Assembly (NCBI RefSeq): GCF_001647675.1
Contig: NZ_CP015595.1
Coordinates: 62,001-126,000 of the forward strand
DNA from: Acinetobacter sp. NCu2D-2
GTDB lineage: Bacteria > Pseudomonadota > Gammaproteobacteria > Pseudomonadales > Moraxellaceae
Reading direction: 5' to 3'
DNA: 64,000 nt
The notes beneath the pieces were generated by a model, which was not told the origin of the DNA, did no database searches, and worked only from the letters and a program-made list of their open reading frames with translations. Shown piece after piece: positions 53,880 to 62,667 of the stretch (position 1 is its first letter; each line of letters starts with the position of its first letter). The position numbers and the translations under genes are program-made.

Positions 53880-55481
53880 ATGAACCAAACACAAGATCTG
53901 TCTGCACATTCGCCCAAGCGGAGTCCAGTGTCAAATCGCGAGGTTCCACGTCTGGAACTGATTAATATATGTAAACGTTACAATTCTCTGAAAGCCAATG
54001 ACCAAATTAATTTAACAGTTCACTCAGGACAGATTCATGCAATTTTAGGTGAAAATGGGGCGGGTAAAAGTACCCTGATGAAAATCATCTATGGTGCTGT
54101 GAAAGCAGATCAGGGGCAAATTCTTTGGAATGGTAAAGAAGTAAAAATCGACAGCCCATCCTTTGCGAGAAAAATCGGAATTGGCATGGTCTATCAACAC
54201 TTCTCATTATTTGAGACGCTGACGGTTGCAGAAAATATCCTCCTCGGGCTGGATGAAAAAGTAGATTTATCTGAACTCAGTCAAAAAATTATTGCGGTCT
54301 CTGAGCAGTATGGTTTACCTGTAGATCCACGACGAGAAGTCCATTCACTGTCTGTAGGTGAACGTCAGCGTGTCGAAATCATTCGTTGTTTGTTACAACA
54401 TCCCAAACTGATTATTCTTGATGAACCCACTTCAGTATTAACTCCACAAGCTGTACGACAGCTGTTTAAAACCTTACGTGTACTTGCATCACAAGGGGTC
54501 TCGATTCTATATATTAGTCATAAGCTACACGAGATTAAAGAGCTTTGTGATGAAGCGACCATCTTAAGAAATGGATCTGTCACAGGTAATGTCAATCCAC
54601 GGGAAAAATCGACCAGTGAATTGGCACGCCTGATGATTGGGCGTGATTTACCGACCTATATTCGAGCAGAGTATACAGGCACACCTGACACCTGCTTTGA
54701 AGTCAAAAACCTGAGCTTTGAATCTGAAGATCCTTTTGGTGTATCGCTTAAAAATATTAATCTCAGCGTCCAAGCGGGTGAAATTGTCGGGATAGCGGGT
54801 ATTTCAGGAAATGGTCAAGCTGAGCTTCTGTCCTTACTTTCGGGCGAAGCAAAAACCATAACTGGAGAACTTTATTTAGAACAGCAAGACATTACTGCGC
54901 TGAGTGCTGGACAAAGACGCAATGTGGGACTTGGCTTTGTTCCAGAAGAGCGTTTAGGGCGCGGTGCAGTGCCCAATATGACCCTGTCACAAAATGCTTT
55001 ATTGACGGCGTATCGGCAAAAATTCACCCAATGGGGATTGATTAAATTTTCAGAAATTCAATCTTTTGCAGAAAAAATTATCGAAAAATTTGGTGTGAAA
55101 GCCAGCGGTGCCAGTGCGGAGGCTCGCTCACTCTCAGGTGGTAACTTACAAAAATTCATCGTGGGACGTGAAATCCTACAAAACCCAAAATTTCTGGTGG
55201 TGGCACAGCCTACTTGGGGCGTCGATGTCGGTGCATCTATGTTCATTCGCCAAACCTTGATTGATCTTTCTCGTCAGGGGGTAGGCATCTTGGTGATTTC
55301 TGAAGAACTTGAAGAGCTGTTTGAAATGAGTGATCGGATTTGTGTTCTGGCGAATGGTGAACTATCTCATCCTGTACCCACACAAGAGACCAATGCAGAA
55401 AATATCGGTTTACTCATGTCTGGCATTGAGCAACATGCAACACCTTCAGTAGGTACAGAGGAGCAACGTGTTCATGCTTAA
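53880..55481 (+). CDS. ABC transporter ATPase, double nucleotide-binding domain
   Basis: 533 residues with two NBDs. The first has Walker A GENGAGKST, signature LSVGERQRVE and Walker B LIILDEPTSVL; the second has a degenerate Walker A (GISGNGQAE), signature LSGGNLQK and WGVDVGAS in place of the usual DEPT. This is the standard pattern of nucleoside (NupA/YufO-type) importers. The ribosome site is weak. Confidence 0.9.
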   Translation: MNQTQDLSAHSPKRSPVSNREVPRLELINICKRYNSLKANDQINLTVHSGQIHAILGENGAGKSTLMKIIYGAVKADQGQILWNGKEVKIDSPSFARKIGIGMVYQHFSLFETLTVAENILLGLDEKVDLSELSQKIIAVSEQYGLPVDPRREVHSLSVGERQRVEIIRCLLQHPKLIILDEPTSVLTPQAVRQLFKTLRVLASQGVSILYISHKLHEIKELCDEATILRNGSVTGNVNPREKSTSELARLMIGRDLPTYIRAEYTGTPDTCFEVKNLSFESEDPFGVSLKNINLSVQAGEIVGIAGISGNGQAELLSLLSGEAKTITGELYLEQQDITALSAGQRRNVGLGFVPEERLGRGAVPNMTLSQNALLTAYRQKFTQWGLIKFSEIQSFAEKIIEKFGVKASGASAEARSLSGGNLQKFIVGREILQNPKFLVVAQPTWGVDVGASMFIRQTLIDLSRQGVGILVISEELEELFEMSDRICVLANGELSHPVPTQETNAENIGLLMSGIEQHATPSVGTEEQRVHA

Positions 55482-55522
55482 ATCCGTATTCAAATTAAAC
55501 CCTTTACCCGGAGGATGATCAC

Positions 55523-56620
55523 ATGCATTTACTCGAACCTCGTGAACATCCTTCTCAACTGATGAAATGGCTATCACCCATTATTGCTTTAGCGGCAATG
55601 CTAGTGGTCGGCAGTATTTTATTTTTAATGCTGGGCATCAGTCCAACCAAAGCGATGTATGTGTTCTTCATCGAACCGCTCATAACCTCCTATGGCTGGA
55701 GTGAGCTGGCGGTAAAAGCCGGGCCACTGATTTTGATTGCACTGGGGCTTGCTGTAGGCTTTCGCGCCAAATTATTCAATATCGGGGCTGAAGGCCAACT
55801 GATCATGGGTGCCATTTTTGGTGGAGGCATTGCGCTTATTTTCCACGAACAAACAGGCTGGTGGATTTTACCACTGATGATTGTGATGGGTGCTTTCGGC
55901 GGTGCCTTATGGGGTGCCATTCCTGCCTTACTGAAAACCCATTTCAATGCTGAGGAGACACTCACTACCTTAATGATGAACTATGTGGCGCTATTTGTAT
56001 TGCTTTATCTGGTCAATGGTCCTTGGCGTGATTCAGAAGGCATGAATTTCCCGCAAACGGTGATGTTCAGTGAAGGTGCGACTTTGCCGATGATACTTGA
56101 AGGTACACGCGTTAATGCATCGATCTTCATCACCATTGTTGCGGTAATTCTGTTCTGGATCTTTATGCGCAAAAGTCTGACTGCATTCAAACTTGAAGTC
56201 AGTGGACAAGCCCCTTTAGCGGCTAAATATGCTGGTTTTTCATCATCTAAAGCGATTTGGCTCAGTTTGGTCATCTCTGGAATGATGGCGGGTATTGCAG
56301 GGATCTGTGAAGTTGCTGGTCCAATTGGACAACTCAATCCAAACTTATCACCTGGCTATGGTTATGCCGCGATCATTGTGGCGTATCTAGGACGTTTAAA
56401 TCCTATTGGGATCGTACTGTCAGGGTCGTTGATGGCACTGATTTATTTGGGCGGAGAGATGGCACAAATGCAGCTCCAGCTTCCAGTCGCAATTACAGGT
56501 ATTTTCCAAGGATTGCTCCTGTTTTTCCTATTGGCTTCTGATGCCTTGATTGAAAACCGTTACCGCTTCGCGAAAAAACGCGTATCTCCTGTGGCAGATC
56601 CTGCTTCAGCGAATGCTTAA
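55523..56620 (+). CDS. ABC transporter permease, nucleoside type (NupB-like)
   Basis: 365 residues, about eight to ten membrane helices. LFNIGAEGQLIMGAIFGG and LNPNLSPGYGYAAIIVAYLGRLNP are characteristic of the BPD_transp_2 permeases of nucleoside/sugar importers. GGAGG ribosome site. Second permease follows after 21 bp. Confidence 0.9.
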   Translation: MHLLEPREHPSQLMKWLSPIIALAAMLVVGSILFLMLGISPTKAMYVFFIEPLITSYGWSELAVKAGPLILIALGLAVGFRAKLFNIGAEGQLIMGAIFGGGIALIFHEQTGWWILPLMIVMGAFGGALWGAIPALLKTHFNAEETLTTLMMNYVALFVLLYLVNGPWRDSEGMNFPQTVMFSEGATLPMILEGTRVNASIFITIVAVILFWIFMRKSLTAFKLEVSGQAPLAAKYAGFSSSKAIWLSLVISGMMAGIAGICEVAGPIGQLNPNLSPGYGYAAIIVAYLGRLNPIGIVLSGSLMALIYLGGEMAQMQLQLPVAITGIFQGLLLFFLLASDALIENRYRFAKKRVSPVADPASANA

Positions 56621-56641
56621 ACAAGATAAGAGGAACATAAT

Positions 56642-57562
56642 ATGGCTATAGAAATGACGGCAATTTTGGCAGGAACCATTGCCGCAGCAACACCTCTCAT
56701 CTTTGCGGGATTGGGTGAGCTGGTAGCACAGCGCACAGGCGTCATTAACTTAGGCGTTGAAGGTATGATGCTAGTCGGTGCGATTGCTGGTTTTGCTTTC
56801 GCTGCACAATATGAAGCGAGCGTGCTGAGTTCGCTCTTGATCGGAGGCTTGGCAGGCATGATGATGGCACTGATCTTTGCCTTTTTCACCTTGTCCCTCA
56901 GTACCAGTCAGTCTGCATGCGGTTTAGCCCTGACGATTTTCGGGATTGGTATATCTGCATTCTTAGGACAAAACTATGTCAGCATGGCTCTACCTGGGTT
57001 AGGTAGTCTTAATATTCCCGTATTAGCTGATATTCCACTGATTGGTCCAATCCTGTTTCAACAAAACTATGTGGTATATCTGTCTATCATTGCATTCTTT
57101 GCTATTTGGTACGTACTCGCAAAAACCCGTCTAGGTTTGTTACTAAAAGCTGTCGGTGAATCACCTGAAAGCGCACATGCCATGGGTTACCATGTTCTTG
57201 CGATTCGCTACGGGGCAGTGTTATTTGGCGGACTGATGGCAGGCATAGGTGGGGCTTTCCTATCCACAGTTTACACCCCAATGTGGATTGAAAACATGGT
57301 TGCAGGTCGTGGCTGGATTGCAATTGCACTGGTAGTCTTTGCTGTTTGGAAACCAACACGGCTGATGCTTGGTGCTTATCTTTTTGGTGGGGTAACGATT
57401 CTACAATTTCATGCACAGGCGCTTGGAATCAAAGTACCCAATGAGTTCTTAGCAGCACTGCCTTACCTAGCAACAATTGTAGTTCTGGTGGTGATTTCCC
57501 GAGACAAGAAACTTTTAAAGATGAATTTACCAGCGTCATTAGGCAAAACATTTGTGCCTTAA
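56642..57562 (+). CDS. ABC transporter permease, nucleoside type (NupC/YufQ-like)
   Basis: 306 residues with about eight helices; the NLGVEGMMLVGAIAGF motif corresponds to the partner permease of the previous gene, and LLLKAVGESPESAHAMGY is the typical cytoplasmic loop. Forms the heterodimeric channel with 55523-56620. Confidence 0.9.
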   Translation: MAIEMTAILAGTIAAATPLIFAGLGELVAQRTGVINLGVEGMMLVGAIAGFAFAAQYEASVLSSLLIGGLAGMMMALIFAFFTLSLSTSQSACGLALTIFGIGISAFLGQNYVSMALPGLGSLNIPVLADIPLIGPILFQQNYVVYLSIIAFFAIWYVLAKTRLGLLLKAVGESPESAHAMGYHVLAIRYGAVLFGGLMAGIGGAFLSTVYTPMWIENMVAGRGWIAIALVVFAVWKPTRLMLGAYLFGGVTILQFHAQALGIKVPNEFLAALPYLATIVVLVVISRDKKLLKMNLPASLGKTFVP

Positions 57563-57593
57563 ACCTTATAATTTAAAAGATGAATGACCACGA

Positions 57594-58973
57594 ATGAAAA
57601 TTTTAGCAGCAGCCTACGTGCTGACGATGAATAGACAAAACGAATGCATTAAAAATGGCGCTGTATTGGTTGAGGGAGACAAAATCAAAGCCATTGGCAC
57701 TAAAGCTGAACTGAAGCAGCACTATCCCAATGTGATGGTGCATGATTATCCCGAAGCTTTGCTGATGCCTGGCTTAATCAATACCCATTGTCATTCAGGT
57801 CTTTTAAGAGGGACTGCCGAAGGTCTACCTGTGTGGGATTGGCTGCAACAGTTTATCGATCCAATGCATCGTGTTCTTTTACCCGAAGATGCCAAGGCTG
57901 CATCCTATCTCTGTTATGCAGAAGCATTACTTTCTGGTACCACGACGATCGTAGATATGTGGCGTTATATGGATGGCAGTGCAGAAGCGGCAAAAGACTT
58001 AGGGATTCGTGCTGTTCTAGTGCCTTATGTGGCTGAACATCCAGATCATGACTATTTTGAAACCTTAAAAACCAATGAAGACCAGATTAATCGATGGCAC
58101 CAGCAAAATCATGGTCAAATCCAAGTTTGGGTTGGTTTAGAACATTTATTTTATGCAGAACCGCATGCACTAAAACGGATTCAAAGCTTATGTCATGATT
58201 ATCAGACAGGTTTTCATACTCACAGTAATGAGAGCCAGTTTGATGTTCAGGAAAACTTACGCCGTCATGGTATTCGCCCTATACACACCTTAGAAAAGGT
58301 GGGATTGTTAGATTTACCAAAGACACTGCTTGCACATTGTGTATGGGCTGATGCTACAGAAATTCAAATCATGAAACAGCACAATGTCGGCGTGGCTCAT
58401 AATCCTATTTCTAATATGAAACTAGCATCCGGTGCTGCACCTGTGCTTGAGATGCTCAAACAGGGTATTGCAGTTGGCTTGGGTACAGATGGCGAAAAGG
58501 AAAATAATAATCTGGATATGTTTGAGGAAATGAAAACGGCGTCCTTGTTGGCGAAATTCTCTAATTTAGATGCCGCAGCATTGGATTCATTATCTATTTG
58601 TCAGATGGCGACGTATACTGGTGCAAAAGCCTTAGGTATGCAGAATCAGATTGGCAGTCTTGAAGTCGGAAAATCAGCAGACATCATTGCTGTAGATATT
58701 GCGACACCACGTATGACACCATTGGTCGATGAAGGTCGACTCTTCAATTTATATACCAACCTAGTGCATGCTGTACAAGGACAGGATGTGGTGATGACCA
58801 TGGTCGGCGGTAAAATTGTTGTTGAAAATGGCAAATTGTTAAATGCAGATTTGCAAAAATTAATGGATGATGTGAACCGAGTGACACCTTTACTGTTCGA
58901 ACGCCGTGATACATGGATGGCGAATCAAGGAAAAGTCATCAATGAATTACAGCGCGAAAAAGCTGAAATATAA
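57594..58973 (+). CDS. Amidohydrolase, purine/aminopurine deaminase type (TrzA/MtaD-like)
   Basis: 459 residues of the ATZ/TRZ amidohydrolase group: INTHCHSGLLRGTAE (HxH), FHTHSNES, LAHCVWA (His), NPISNMKLASG and GTDGEKENNNLDMFEEMKTAS (catalytic Asp) are all present. Members deaminate guanine, 8-oxoguanine, methylthioadenosine or triazines. As the last gene of the nucleoside importer operon (32 bp gap) it probably deaminates an imported aminopurine. Exact substrate not predictable from sequence alone. Confidence 0.82.
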   Translation: MKILAAAYVLTMNRQNECIKNGAVLVEGDKIKAIGTKAELKQHYPNVMVHDYPEALLMPGLINTHCHSGLLRGTAEGLPVWDWLQQFIDPMHRVLLPEDAKAASYLCYAEALLSGTTTIVDMWRYMDGSAEAAKDLGIRAVLVPYVAEHPDHDYFETLKTNEDQINRWHQQNHGQIQVWVGLEHLFYAEPHALKRIQSLCHDYQTGFHTHSNESQFDVQENLRRHGIRPIHTLEKVGLLDLPKTLLAHCVWADATEIQIMKQHNVGVAHNPISNMKLASGAAPVLEMLKQGIAVGLGTDGEKENNNLDMFEEMKTASLLAKFSNLDAAALDSLSICQMATYTGAKALGMQNQIGSLEVGKSADIIAVDIATPRMTPLVDEGRLFNLYTNLVHAVQGQDVVMTMVGGKIVVENGKLLNADLQKLMDDVNRVTPLLFERRDTWMANQGKVINELQREKAEI

Positions 58974-59020
58974 TTGCTTAAATTGAACCTCCAATTTGAA
59001 CCAGCTAATGCCATAACAGT

Positions 59021-59050
59021 CCTCGTCTCATCATTCAAGACGAGGCTTTA
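59021..59050 (+). terminator. Terminator of the BMP transporter operon
   Basis: CCTCGTCT pairs with AGACGAGG across a nine-base loop, followed by CTTTAT. Moderate T tract. Confidence 0.7.
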
Positions 59051-59216
59051 TGATCTATGCACACGCTTGGTAAGCTCATAACTTTACAAAAATGATCTCT
59101 CAACGCTGAAAATATATGTTGAACTTGGAGATGTATTTGACTGAACATCTTTTGCGATTATATTTTCTAGATAAATTAAACCATAAATGGCTAGATCCTA
59201 ATCGGGCCAAAATGAA

Positions 59217-59498
59217 ATGGAAAAGCCCATGTTAAACACCACACTAGATGAAGAACGTGACATTGCCAAAATGGCGGGACATGCATTATCTGAAAAATTC
59301 ATCGAAGGTTACCTACATAAAAGCATCATATATGTGAAAAATGACCATTTAATGCTTAAAACACCAAATTGTGAGCCTGTTTCAATCCGTGCTTTAACCA
59401 GTCGAAATCAAGAAACATCAAAGAAATTCAGCCAGCGAGGCAAGGTTTATAAACTCAAAAAACGCCTTAGCAGTGAATGCTCAGATCATACAGTTTGA
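59217..59498 (+). CDS. Small hypothetical protein
   Basis: 93 codons; no motif recognised. The protein is basic and Lys/Arg/Ser-rich at its C-terminus (SKKFSQRGKVYKLKKRLSSE) with no signal or membrane segment. It includes a beta-like YLHKSIIYVKNDHLMLKTPNCEPV stretch (landmark). A second in-frame ATG follows at 59229. Ribosome site weak. Could be real; stands alone between the operon terminator and the GntR gene. Confidence 0.5.
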   Translation: MEKPMLNTTLDEERDIAKMAGHALSEKFIEGYLHKSIIYVKNDHLMLKTPNCEPVSIRALTSRNQETSKKFSQRGKVYKLKKRLSSECSDHTV

Positions 59499-59674
59499 AA
59501 GATCAGATTATTTAAAAAGCTTTTCACTCCAGCCTAAGGCTTTTAACGTCTACGTGAACGTTTTTAAAAATTTTATATTTAAAATTACAATTGAATTCCA
59601 CGCACAATTACAATTGCATCATATTGATTTTTAAATCATTATATAAATATTCAAATAATATGTAGAGATAAAGG

Positions 59675-60355
59675 GTGTCTAGTCAGGTTGTTCCAAAGCC
59701 ATCGCTCAATTTAGCAAATGCGATTTATACTCAAATTAAAGATGATATTTTTAGTTTTCAGCTTAAACCTGGTCAACGCTTTACCGAAACTGATCTCTCT
59801 GAGAAATATCAAGTTAGCCGCACGCCCATCCGACAAGCCCTATATCGACTTGAGCAAGAAGGTTATGTCAATGTTCATTTTCGCAGTGGCTGGGAAATCA
59901 AAGCTCTAGACTTTAATTTTTACAAAGACCTCTTTGATCTGCGTATGATTCTTGAAAAAGAAGCTGTTAAACGCTTATGTGAAATGGATCAAGACCAATC
60001 TGAAGAACTAAAAGAATTGAAACGACTGTGGTTAGTCGATCAGGATAACTATAACCAAAATACAAAAGAGCTCATGCTACAAAGTGAAGATTTTCATTGC
60101 GCTTTAGTGAGAGCTGCAGGCAATAGCCAAATGGCAAAGATCCATCATGAAATCAGTGAAAAAATTCGAATCGTATTGAGTTTAGGGGCAATGCATGAAT
60201 TCAATATTGAGCATGCCTACCAAGATCATGCATCCATCTTAAAATGTATCCTGCAACGTGATGTCGAAGGTGCAATTCATCTGGCTGAACATCATGTTCT
60301 ACATAGCATCGACGATGTTAAAAAGATTACTCTGCATATGTTATTAAATCTCTAA
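59675..60355 (+). CDS. GntR-family regulator, FadR/FCD subfamily (second)
   Basis: 226 residues: GntR winged helix (FQLKPGQRFTETDLSEKYQVSRTPIRQALYRLEQEGYV as landmark near residues 27-65) and FCD domain with DFHCALVRAAGN and a C-terminal DHASILKCILQRDVEGAIHLAEHHV holding the metal-site histidines. GTG start. It lies just upstream of the TonB receptor operon whose promoter has a TTGTATACAA palindrome, so it is the likely repressor there. Confidence 0.88.
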   Translation: MSSQVVPKPSLNLANAIYTQIKDDIFSFQLKPGQRFTETDLSEKYQVSRTPIRQALYRLEQEGYVNVHFRSGWEIKALDFNFYKDLFDLRMILEKEAVKRLCEMDQDQSEELKELKRLWLVDQDNYNQNTKELMLQSEDFHCALVRAAGNSQMAKIHHEISEKIRIVLSLGAMHEFNIEHAYQDHASILKCILQRDVEGAIHLAEHHVLHSIDDVKKITLHMLLNL

Positions 60356-60395
60356 AACATTATAAATTTATGATTTTTAAAGCTAATTATAAAAT

Positions 60396-60412
60396 TTGGC
60401 ATCTTCCTTGCA
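60396..60412 (+). promoter_or_regulatory. Sigma-54 promoter of the TonB receptor operon
   Basis: TTGGCATCTTCCTTGCA: GG-N10-GC with TTGGCA and TTGCA contexts, close to consensus, 159 bp before the receptor start. Confidence 0.75.
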
Positions 60413-60422
60413 TAACCTTTAT

Positions 60423-60446
60423 CTTGTATACAAGAACGTATACATG
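60423..60446. promoter_or_regulatory. GTATAC operators after the sigma-54 promoter
   Basis: CTTGTATACAAG (60423-60434) is a perfect 12-bp palindrome, followed by a second GTATAC core (CGTATACATG, 60437-60446). It starts about 11 bases after the -12 element, over the expected transcription start. TTGTATACAA-type sites are common for FCD GntR proteins. Confidence 0.65.
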
Positions 60447-60570
60447 AATGTAAAAAAGGCATTTATAGCTTTTAATTGCGACAAAATAGTGCATTTATCA
60501 CATGATTTTGCACTAGTTTTGCTCATAAATATTAAATTGCTGTAAATATGCGAATGTTATTAAGGTCAAT

Positions 60571-62667
60571 ATGTTGAAGTTCCGTTTCGCTTATCTAACC
60601 AGTTTGGTATTTATTAGCCCTGTGGGTTTTTCAGCTGAACCGTTGCATATTTTAGATATCATTTATGTGGCTAGCCCTTTAACAGAAGAATCTTTGCGGC
60701 AATCTCAAGTACTGACTAAATTTCATCATGATTTGCTCGATATTCCTTTTCAGAAAACTCATCTCTCCACACAAATCATCCAGCAGCAGGATATCCAGCG
60801 GATTGACCAAGCATTAAACCTTGTCAGTGGGGTATTCCATCAAAATAACTATGGCGGTGGATTCTGGGATAATTATTCATTCCGAGGTTTTCAGGGTAAT
60901 CCAAATACAGGCGTAGATACAATTCGTAATGGGCTTAGTGTCAATCGTGGTATTACTGCACCGCGAGATATGGTCAATATTGAATCATTGGATTTTTTAA
61001 AAGGACCCAGTGCTGCACTGTATGGACGTGGTGAGGTCGGTGGGGCATTGAATGTCACTACGAAAAAACCACAATGGACGCCTGAAACAGTACTCAATCT
61101 TCGTGGGACAACACAAGATGAATATCGTTTGAGTTTAGAACAGACTGCGCCAATCAGCGATGCGCTGGCGTATAGAATGGCAGTTGCAATTGAAGATAAT
61201 CAGTCTTTCCGTGATCATGTTAGTAGCCAACGTTTATTTGTCGCGCCACAGTTATCATGGAAATTATCTGAAAGCACCCTAATCGATCTGGATACTGAGT
61301 TTACGCAGCATTTAGGGACATTTGACCGTGGTATCACGGCCGTGAACAACCACTTATTGATGGATCCCAAGACCTTTACGGGTGAACCTTATGATGGGGA
61401 TATGCGAGTCAAAGACAATCTCTATCAACTTCGCTTAAAGCATGAGCTCAACGATGCATGGCAGATGAATGCTGCTGTCAGTTATAAAGATGCCCAAATG
61501 GTGGGCTATTCAACAGAACCACGCAAATTACAAGCAGATTTAGAAACATTGGAACGTCAGCGTCGTCATCGAGATTATCAGACAGAAGATATTCTGCTCC
61601 AAGGTGAAGTCCTAGGACAAATCCAACTTGGTTCTTTATCGCATGAATTGGTACTCGGTGCAGAAACAGGGCGTTTAGACTTTATGCAACGGCAGCGCCG
61701 CCTTAATCACTCCGCTGCTCAGCCCAATTGGATCAACATTTATGATCCCACTTATGGGCAATTTAGCCCTGAAATACCTTTACATACCGATTCGAATGAA
61801 CGTCAGCAGTATTTCGCTTTCAATTTTCAGGATCAAATCTTCCTCAACCATCAATGGAATATTCTCCTGGGTGGGCGCTTTGAGCATGTAGATCAACGTT
61901 TTATTAATCATCGAACTCAACTTAAGGATGAAACCCCTGCACAAAAGTTTAGCCCACGCATAGGTCTTAATTATCGTCCTACAGAAGCACTGTCTATATA
62001 TAGCAATTATGGTGAAGCATTTTCCATGAATAATGGCATGGGCCGCACAGGGGAGACGTTTGCGCCTGAAACGGCAAAAAGCTATGAAATCGGCGCGAAA
62101 TACCAATGGCAAGATCACAGCATGCTCAGCATCGCTATGTTCGATATGACCAAAAAAAATGTCCTAATGACGGATGCCAATGACCCAAATTTTGAAGCTG
62201 CGGTCGGTGAAGTGAAAAGCAAAGGACTTGAAATTGATCTGCATCATCAAATCAATGATCGTGTCAATGTCACTGCTGGTTATGCCTATACAGATGCGAA
62301 AGTCAGCAAGGATGATATTTTACCTATAGGCTCACCCCTCACCAATGTACCTAAACATACAGCTCATCTCGCGACAAACTATGATTTTTGGAAAAGTGGC
62401 CAACAAGCGACAGGGGTTCATTTAAGCCTGAACTACGTGGATGAACGTAGTGGGGATAATCCAACCAATGTCGCAAATGGTTTTAATTTACCTGCATATA
62501 CCTTAGTGAACATAGGGGGCTATTATCAGGCCAAGCCAAATCTGCGCTATCAACTCAATATTCATAATCTATTTGATGAAAAATATTATCTATCCAGCTA
62601 TAGCAATGTATGGGTACAACCAGGAGAGCCAGTTAAAGCATCGTTATCGCTACAGTGGAAATACTGA
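60571..62667 (+). CDS. TonB-dependent receptor, siderophore-receptor type
   Basis: 698 residues with a signal peptide (cleavage near GFSAE, residue ~22). Plug domain: STQIIQQQDIQRIDQALNLVSGV and FLKGPSAALYGRGEVGGALNVTTKKP are typical of the FhuA/FoxA/FiuA group. The barrel has IYSNYGEAFS and ends with LSLQWKY (C-terminal aromatic). It overlaps the next gene by one base (TGATG). The siderophore-type sequence suggests a metal chelate, but the sigma-54 promoter and location in a purine locus raise other possibilities. Confidence 0.9.
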   Translation: MLKFRFAYLTSLVFISPVGFSAEPLHILDIIYVASPLTEESLRQSQVLTKFHHDLLDIPFQKTHLSTQIIQQQDIQRIDQALNLVSGVFHQNNYGGGFWDNYSFRGFQGNPNTGVDTIRNGLSVNRGITAPRDMVNIESLDFLKGPSAALYGRGEVGGALNVTTKKPQWTPETVLNLRGTTQDEYRLSLEQTAPISDALAYRMAVAIEDNQSFRDHVSSQRLFVAPQLSWKLSESTLIDLDTEFTQHLGTFDRGITAVNNHLLMDPKTFTGEPYDGDMRVKDNLYQLRLKHELNDAWQMNAAVSYKDAQMVGYSTEPRKLQADLETLERQRRHRDYQTEDILLQGEVLGQIQLGSLSHELVLGAETGRLDFMQRQRRLNHSAAQPNWINIYDPTYGQFSPEIPLHTDSNERQQYFAFNFQDQIFLNHQWNILLGGRFEHVDQRFINHRTQLKDETPAQKFSPRIGLNYRPTEALSIYSNYGEAFSMNNGMGRTGETFAPETAKSYEIGAKYQWQDHSMLSIAMFDMTKKNVLMTDANDPNFEAAVGEVKSKGLEIDLHHQINDRVNVTAGYAYTDAKVSKDDILPIGSPLTNVPKHTAHLATNYDFWKSGQQATGVHLSLNYVDERSGDNPTNVANGFNLPAYTLVNIGGYYQAKPNLRYQLNIHNLFDEKYYLSSYSNVWVQPGEPVKASLSLQWKY

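Noticed and set aside
55690..57416. Several ~90-110-codon minus-strand frames over the nucleoside permeases
   Set aside because: Low-complexity Pro/Ala/Ile-rich translations typical of the reverse strand of membrane-protein genes.
61780..62118. 112-codon minus-strand frame inside the TonB receptor
   Set aside because: Antisense shadow of the receptor barrel; no start signal or family.
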